Positions 5,154 through 8,366 of a DNA stretch of 8,366 nt are shown here, one piece after another. The notes under the pieces are model-generated. The model was not told the DNA's origin. It made no database searches and worked only from the letters and a program-made list of their open reading frames with translations. How positions within the stretch are numbered: the first letter of the stretch is position 1; each line of letters opens with the position of its first letter. The DNA comes from Methylococcaceae bacterium (GTDB taxonomy: Bacteria > Pseudomonadota > Gammaproteobacteria > Methylococcales > Methylomonadaceae), in NCBI GenBank assembly GCA_003542275.1, contig DPKY01000115.1, forward strand, positions 1-8,366. Direction: 5' to 3'. Both the position numbers and the translations under genes were made by a program.

Positions 5154-8100
5154 TTAACCGGCCAACTCTTGCGTGAATTCTCGTCCAACGAGCGTGGCTA
5201 ATTGTTTATCTACGCAGGGTACTTGAGCAAGTGCCGCGCGGTTAATACGACTTTGCTCAATAATCCAAACCGTCGATCCCATTGAATTGATACTTTGTAC
5301 CGAGCGGTTAATCAATGCAGTTTTATAATCGTTCAAGCGTTTACTGGCTATCAATACCGCAAGTTGCTCATGGCTATACGCTGCGTAGGCCTCGCGTGTT
5401 GTTTTCAATAGCGCGTCTTGTAATTTACGTGGGCGTGATAAAATCAGTTTTTTCGCCGCTTGCTCAATGTGCATTGCCGTACGCGCTGATTCTGGTGCGG
5501 TTTTTAGCATATCACCAGCCAATGCTTGCGCTTTTTTGAGAACAGCAAAACTATTGATTAAATTCACCGCCAGCACGCTGTCTGTGTCGCCATAAGCAGG
5601 CACGTCACCGTCAAACAAAAAACGACCTGATTGATAAGCCAACTTTACCTGCGCAATTTTTTCTTGTGCTAACGCTACCGCTAACTCTTCAATCATCTCT
5701 TTCTCGTCCATTGAAGACTTGAGATAGCTAGCTGTTTGCGTTTTATACAACCAAAGCGGTACGGCAAATTTGAATGAATGACGCTCTTTTTCCCAATTAG
5801 CCAGCAGATTACGCGCTTTACTTGAATTTGCGTACTGCGCATGGTCTTCAAGCATGGCTAAAATAATTTGCTCATGCGCTTTAGCGGTGTCTGTCTCTTC
5901 AGTTAAAGTATGTAATTCAACGGACGTTTTATCATAAAGCGCTGTTAATTTATTATCTGGGTCGTACTGATACGCATTTCCCCCAGACATCCCATTACAA
6001 AAGCCTTTGCCAAACGTACCGATATTGAGCACAGCGCCATTGGTCATGTATTCACACCCAAAATCACCAACTCCCTCAACAACCGCCATCGCCCCTGAAT
6101 TGCGCACAGCAAAGCGATCTCCTGCCTCGCCATTGATAAAGGTTTTGCCACCAGTAGCCCCAAACAAAGCAAAATTACCAATCAGCACATTGTTGCCCTG
6201 CGTTTTGATTCCGCCGCCTGGCGATTCAACCACAAGCACCCCGCCGCTTGCTGATTTGCCTACACCATCATTTGCTGTGCCGAGATGATGCAGTTTCATG
6301 CCATCATTTAAAAACGCGCCGTAACTTTGCCCTGCGCTACCATGCGTGCGAATCACAACCGTTTCAGGCGCTAAGTAGCGACGACCGTTGCCGTGCGTGT
6401 AAATAAATTTCGCCGCTGTTTTGTGCGTATAATTGAGTAGGCGCTCAATATCAATAGACACTTGACCACCCACGGTTTTGTCATTGTTATTTAGCTTAAA
6501 TTCGTCACCTTCGATAATAATCTGCTCAGATTGACCGTCCGCCAAAAATGCTTGAACACGCGAGAGAATCTTGTCGTCTATATCAAAACCCGCTTCTAAA
6601 TAAATGGGCTTCTCAATTTTAATTTCCTCAACTTCGTGTAGCATTTTTGTGAAATTCAACTGACCAACCATACAAGGATGATCTATCAAATGCAGCAAAT
6701 CCGTTTTACCGCGTATCGCCCGTAAACTTTGATACCCCAAAGCTGCCAGCAATTCTCGCACTTCATGCGCAACGTTCATAAAGTATTGCGCGAGCACGCG
6801 TGCATCGCCTTTAAACTCTTCGTGTGCGGTAGTTAACCCGGCAGGACATTTGATATTACAATTTTTCGCCATCACGCAACGTAGCATCATCAGCGCCGTC
6901 GTACCAAATTCAAATGAATCGGCCCCCAAAATGGCTGATTTCACGACATCAAGACCGCTTTGATGCGCCCCACTGCAACGCAGCACAACTTTATCACGCA
7001 GGCCATTCACCGACAGTGCTTGATGCACCTCAGCAATACCAATCTCAGGTGAGCGTCCCGCATTTTTTAAACTTGTCACCGCCGCAGCGCCTGTGCCACC
7101 CGTATTGCCGGCAATGTTAATGACATCAGCGCCCGCTTTGGCAACGCCCACAGCAATCGTGCCAATACCTTCTGAAGAAACCAATTTCACGCCCACTTTA
7201 ACGCGAGCAGCCTTTGCATCATGGATAAGCTGTCCTAAATCTTCAATGGAATAGGTATCATGATGTGGCGGTGGACTTACCAACTCAACTTTGGGTGTAC
7301 CGCCACGCAATGCCGCAATCTCAACGGACACTTTCATCGCTGGCAACTGACCGCCTTCACCGGGTTTTGCGCCTTGCGCAATTTTAATTTCAATTTCTTC
7401 CAGCGTGGGATCGGCTAAATACCCTGTCCATACCCCAAAACGTCCCGAAGCAAATTGTTTAATTTTGCTGGATTTAATGCTGTTAAAGCGACTAAAGTGC
7501 TCGCCACCTTCACCAGAATTACTTAATGCGCCAACAATATTCGTGCCTTGCGCCACTGCTTCGTGCGCTTCACCTAGCAACGCACCGTGACTCATCGCCC
7601 CTGATGCCAAGGTTTTGGTAATTTGATGTGCAGGCTGAACATCACTTAACGCTAAAGGTTCGCGGGCCGTTTTAATGGTATTGAGGTAATCAAATAACAA
7701 ACTTCCTGCCGGCACATTCGTGACAGTTAACGCATCGCCGACAACATTCAACGCACAAGACACCAAATGAAAATCATCAATAAAACGTTTTTTCAAATGC
7801 GTTTCGAGCGCCAATAATCGTGTTTGTGTATTATTTCTGGTAAAAACAATTTTGAATAAATCATCTGCTTTTGTCACAGACAAGCCGTGAATCAAATAAT
7901 TAACATTACCGCGCAGATTTTGCTTGCCTAAAATGTTGTCAAAATCCTCTACACTGTTTGCTGTTGCCACACTCACAGGAAAAGCCATAATATCGCGCAA
8001 CGCCGCTGGACGCAGATCGCGCTCGGTATAGAGATTTTGCGCAAAATGACGGTAAGCAGGCGTGACACCAAACGCATCAATTTGTTCGGGCGTGCGCTTT

Positions 8101-8366
8101 TCATAGCCTAAATCTAAATAAGCGGTATCACTGGCTTGTGGCGATTTTTCCTGCGGAATATACAAAATGGCTTCATCGGTCATGTGAATGTATTCACGCA
8201 CCGCCACGTTGCCATACGAATGCCCCGCCCCATCTTGGCGTTCTTTGAATAAGCCAAGGAACGGAATGTCTTTTTCATCATTCACTGCCAAGGCTTTTTG
8301 ATGCCACGCCGTCGCGCTTGCTGCAATATCTGCATAGCGCACACCACCTACTGACGAGTGAATATT
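5154..8366 (-). CDS. Glutamate-synthase-like (GltB-related) protein, 5' end beyond right edge
   Basis: At least 1062 residues counted from a GTG at 8342. The frame stays open to the edge (preceding codons read NIHSSVGGV), so the true start is probably outside. Using GTG as residue 1: residues 1-235 are unassigned. The FMN synthase domain (about 240-545) has SNSGEGGE (274-281), GRFGVWTGYL, AQGAKPGEGGQLP (322-334), SPPPHHDTYSIEDL and GNTGGTGA (412-419). Iron-sulfur cysteines are Cys489, Cys495 and Cys499. The GXGXG helical domain (about 660-795) has GSAGQSYGAF, FINGEAGDRFAVRNSGA, VEGVGDFGCEYM and GMSGG. Canonical GltB ends near residue 867 (PLWLYK here); about 190 more residues follow, Ala/Lys-rich and probably helical, unrecognised. 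Canonical enzymes make two glutamates from glutamine and 2-oxoglutarate. The glutaminase domain is not in view, so glutaminase activity cannot be judged. Confidence is high for the fold, moderate for the reaction. Confidence 0.88.
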   Translation of the reverse strand, partial: NIHSSVGGVRYADIAASATAWHQKALAVNDEKDIPFLGLFKERQDGAGHSYGNVAVREYIHMTDEAILYIPQEKSPQASDTAYLDLGYEKRTPEQIDAFGVTPAYRHFAQNLYTERDLRPAALRDIMAFPVSVATANSVEDFDNILGKQNLRGNVNYLIHGLSVTKADDLFKIVFTRNNTQTRLLALETHLKKRFIDDFHLVSCALNVVGDALTVTNVPAGSLLFDYLNTIKTAREPLALSDVQPAHQITKTLASGAMSHGALLGEAHEAVAQGTNIVGALSNSGEGGEHFSRFNSIKSSKIKQFASGRFGVWTGYLADPTLEEIEIKIAQGAKPGEGGQLPAMKVSVEIAALRGGTPKVELVSPPPHHDTYSIEDLGQLIHDAKAARVKVGVKLVSSEGIGTIAVGVAKAGADVINIAGNTGGTGAAAVTSLKNAGRSPEIGIAEVHQALSVNGLRDKVVLRCSGAHQSGLDVVKSAILGADSFEFGTTALMMLRCVMAKNCNIKCPAGLTTAHEEFKGDARVLAQYFMNVAHEVRELLAALGYQSLRAIRGKTDLLHLIDHPCMVGQLNFTKMLHEVEEIKIEKPIYLEAGFDIDDKILSRVQAFLADGQSEQIIIEGDEFKLNNNDKTVGGQVSIDIERLLNYTHKTAAKFIYTHGNGRRYLAPETVVIRTHGSAGQSYGAFLNDGMKLHHLGTANDGVGKSASGGVLVVESPGGGIKTQGNNVLIGNFALFGATGGKTFINGEAGDRFAVRNSGAMAVVEGVGDFGCEYMTNGAVLNIGTFGKGFCNGMSGGNAYQYDPDNKLTALYDKTSVELHTLTEETDTAKAHEQIILAMLEDHAQYANSSKARNLLANWEKERHSFKFAVPLWLYKTQTASYLKSSMDEKEMIEELAVALAQEKIAQVKLAYQSGRFLFDGDVPAYGDTDSVLAVNLINSFAVLKKAQALAGDMLKTAPESARTAMHIEQAAKKLILSRPRKLQDALLKTTREAYAAYSHEQLAVLIASKRLNDYKTALINRSVQSINSMGSTVWIIEQSRINRAALAQVPCVDKQLATLVGREFTQELAG

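Noticed and set aside
6007..6288. Plus-strand proline/serine-rich frame of 93 codons inside the GltB-like gene
   Set aside because: The composition is what the antisense of the Gly-rich GXGXG domain produces; no start signal.
8340..8342. GTG as the true start of the GltB-like gene
   Set aside because: No properly spaced Shine-Dalgarno precedes it, the frame is open to the window edge, and canonical enzymes carry a large glutaminase domain upstream.

Overview
The window looks like the chromosome of a gammaproteobacterial methanotroph (Methylococcales-like). The main evidence is the first 41 codons of a particulate methane monooxygenase subunit C gene (pmoC), which leaves the window at the left edge on the minus strand. 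Base composition is moderately AT-rich, and the CysJ protein is a close match to gammaproteobacterial CysJ. Every gene I can support is on the minus strand, so transcription runs from right to left.

Layout in the order of transcription. (1) 8366-5154 is a long glutamate-synthase-like gene, open at the right edge. It has the FMN/iron-sulfur synthase domain and the GXGXG domain, then an extra C-terminal region of about 190 residues. (2) After 33 bases comes a diflavin reductase of the CysJ type (5120-3429). (3) Joined to it by a TGATG stop/start overlap is a family 5-type iron-sulfur uracil-DNA glycosylase (3429-2794). An intrinsic terminator at 2758-2725 closes this first module. (4) A second module holds a membrane-anchored two-domain multicopper oxidase (2678-1014) and an overlapping membrane-anchored type 1 cupredoxin (1024-356). 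(5) A 231-base regulatory stretch (355-125) leads to pmoC. It contains a perfect 12-base tandem repeat, a palindrome overlapping a consensus -35 box, two candidate sigma-70 promoters, a small leader hairpin and a strong Shine-Dalgarno site.

Function. pMMO is a copper enzyme of the cytoplasmic membrane with copper sites facing the periplasm. Two periplasm-facing, membrane-tethered copper proteins lie directly upstream, with no intrinsic terminator in between. This suggests a copper-handling or redox pair serving pMMO, such as a Cu(I) oxidase with a copper chaperone or electron carrier; that role is inference. In the first module, a GltB-like enzyme is followed by a CysJ-like reductase, with neither gltD nor cysI visible. 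This raises the possibility that the diflavin protein supplies its electrons. The window is cut at both ends, so gene content beyond the edges is unknown.
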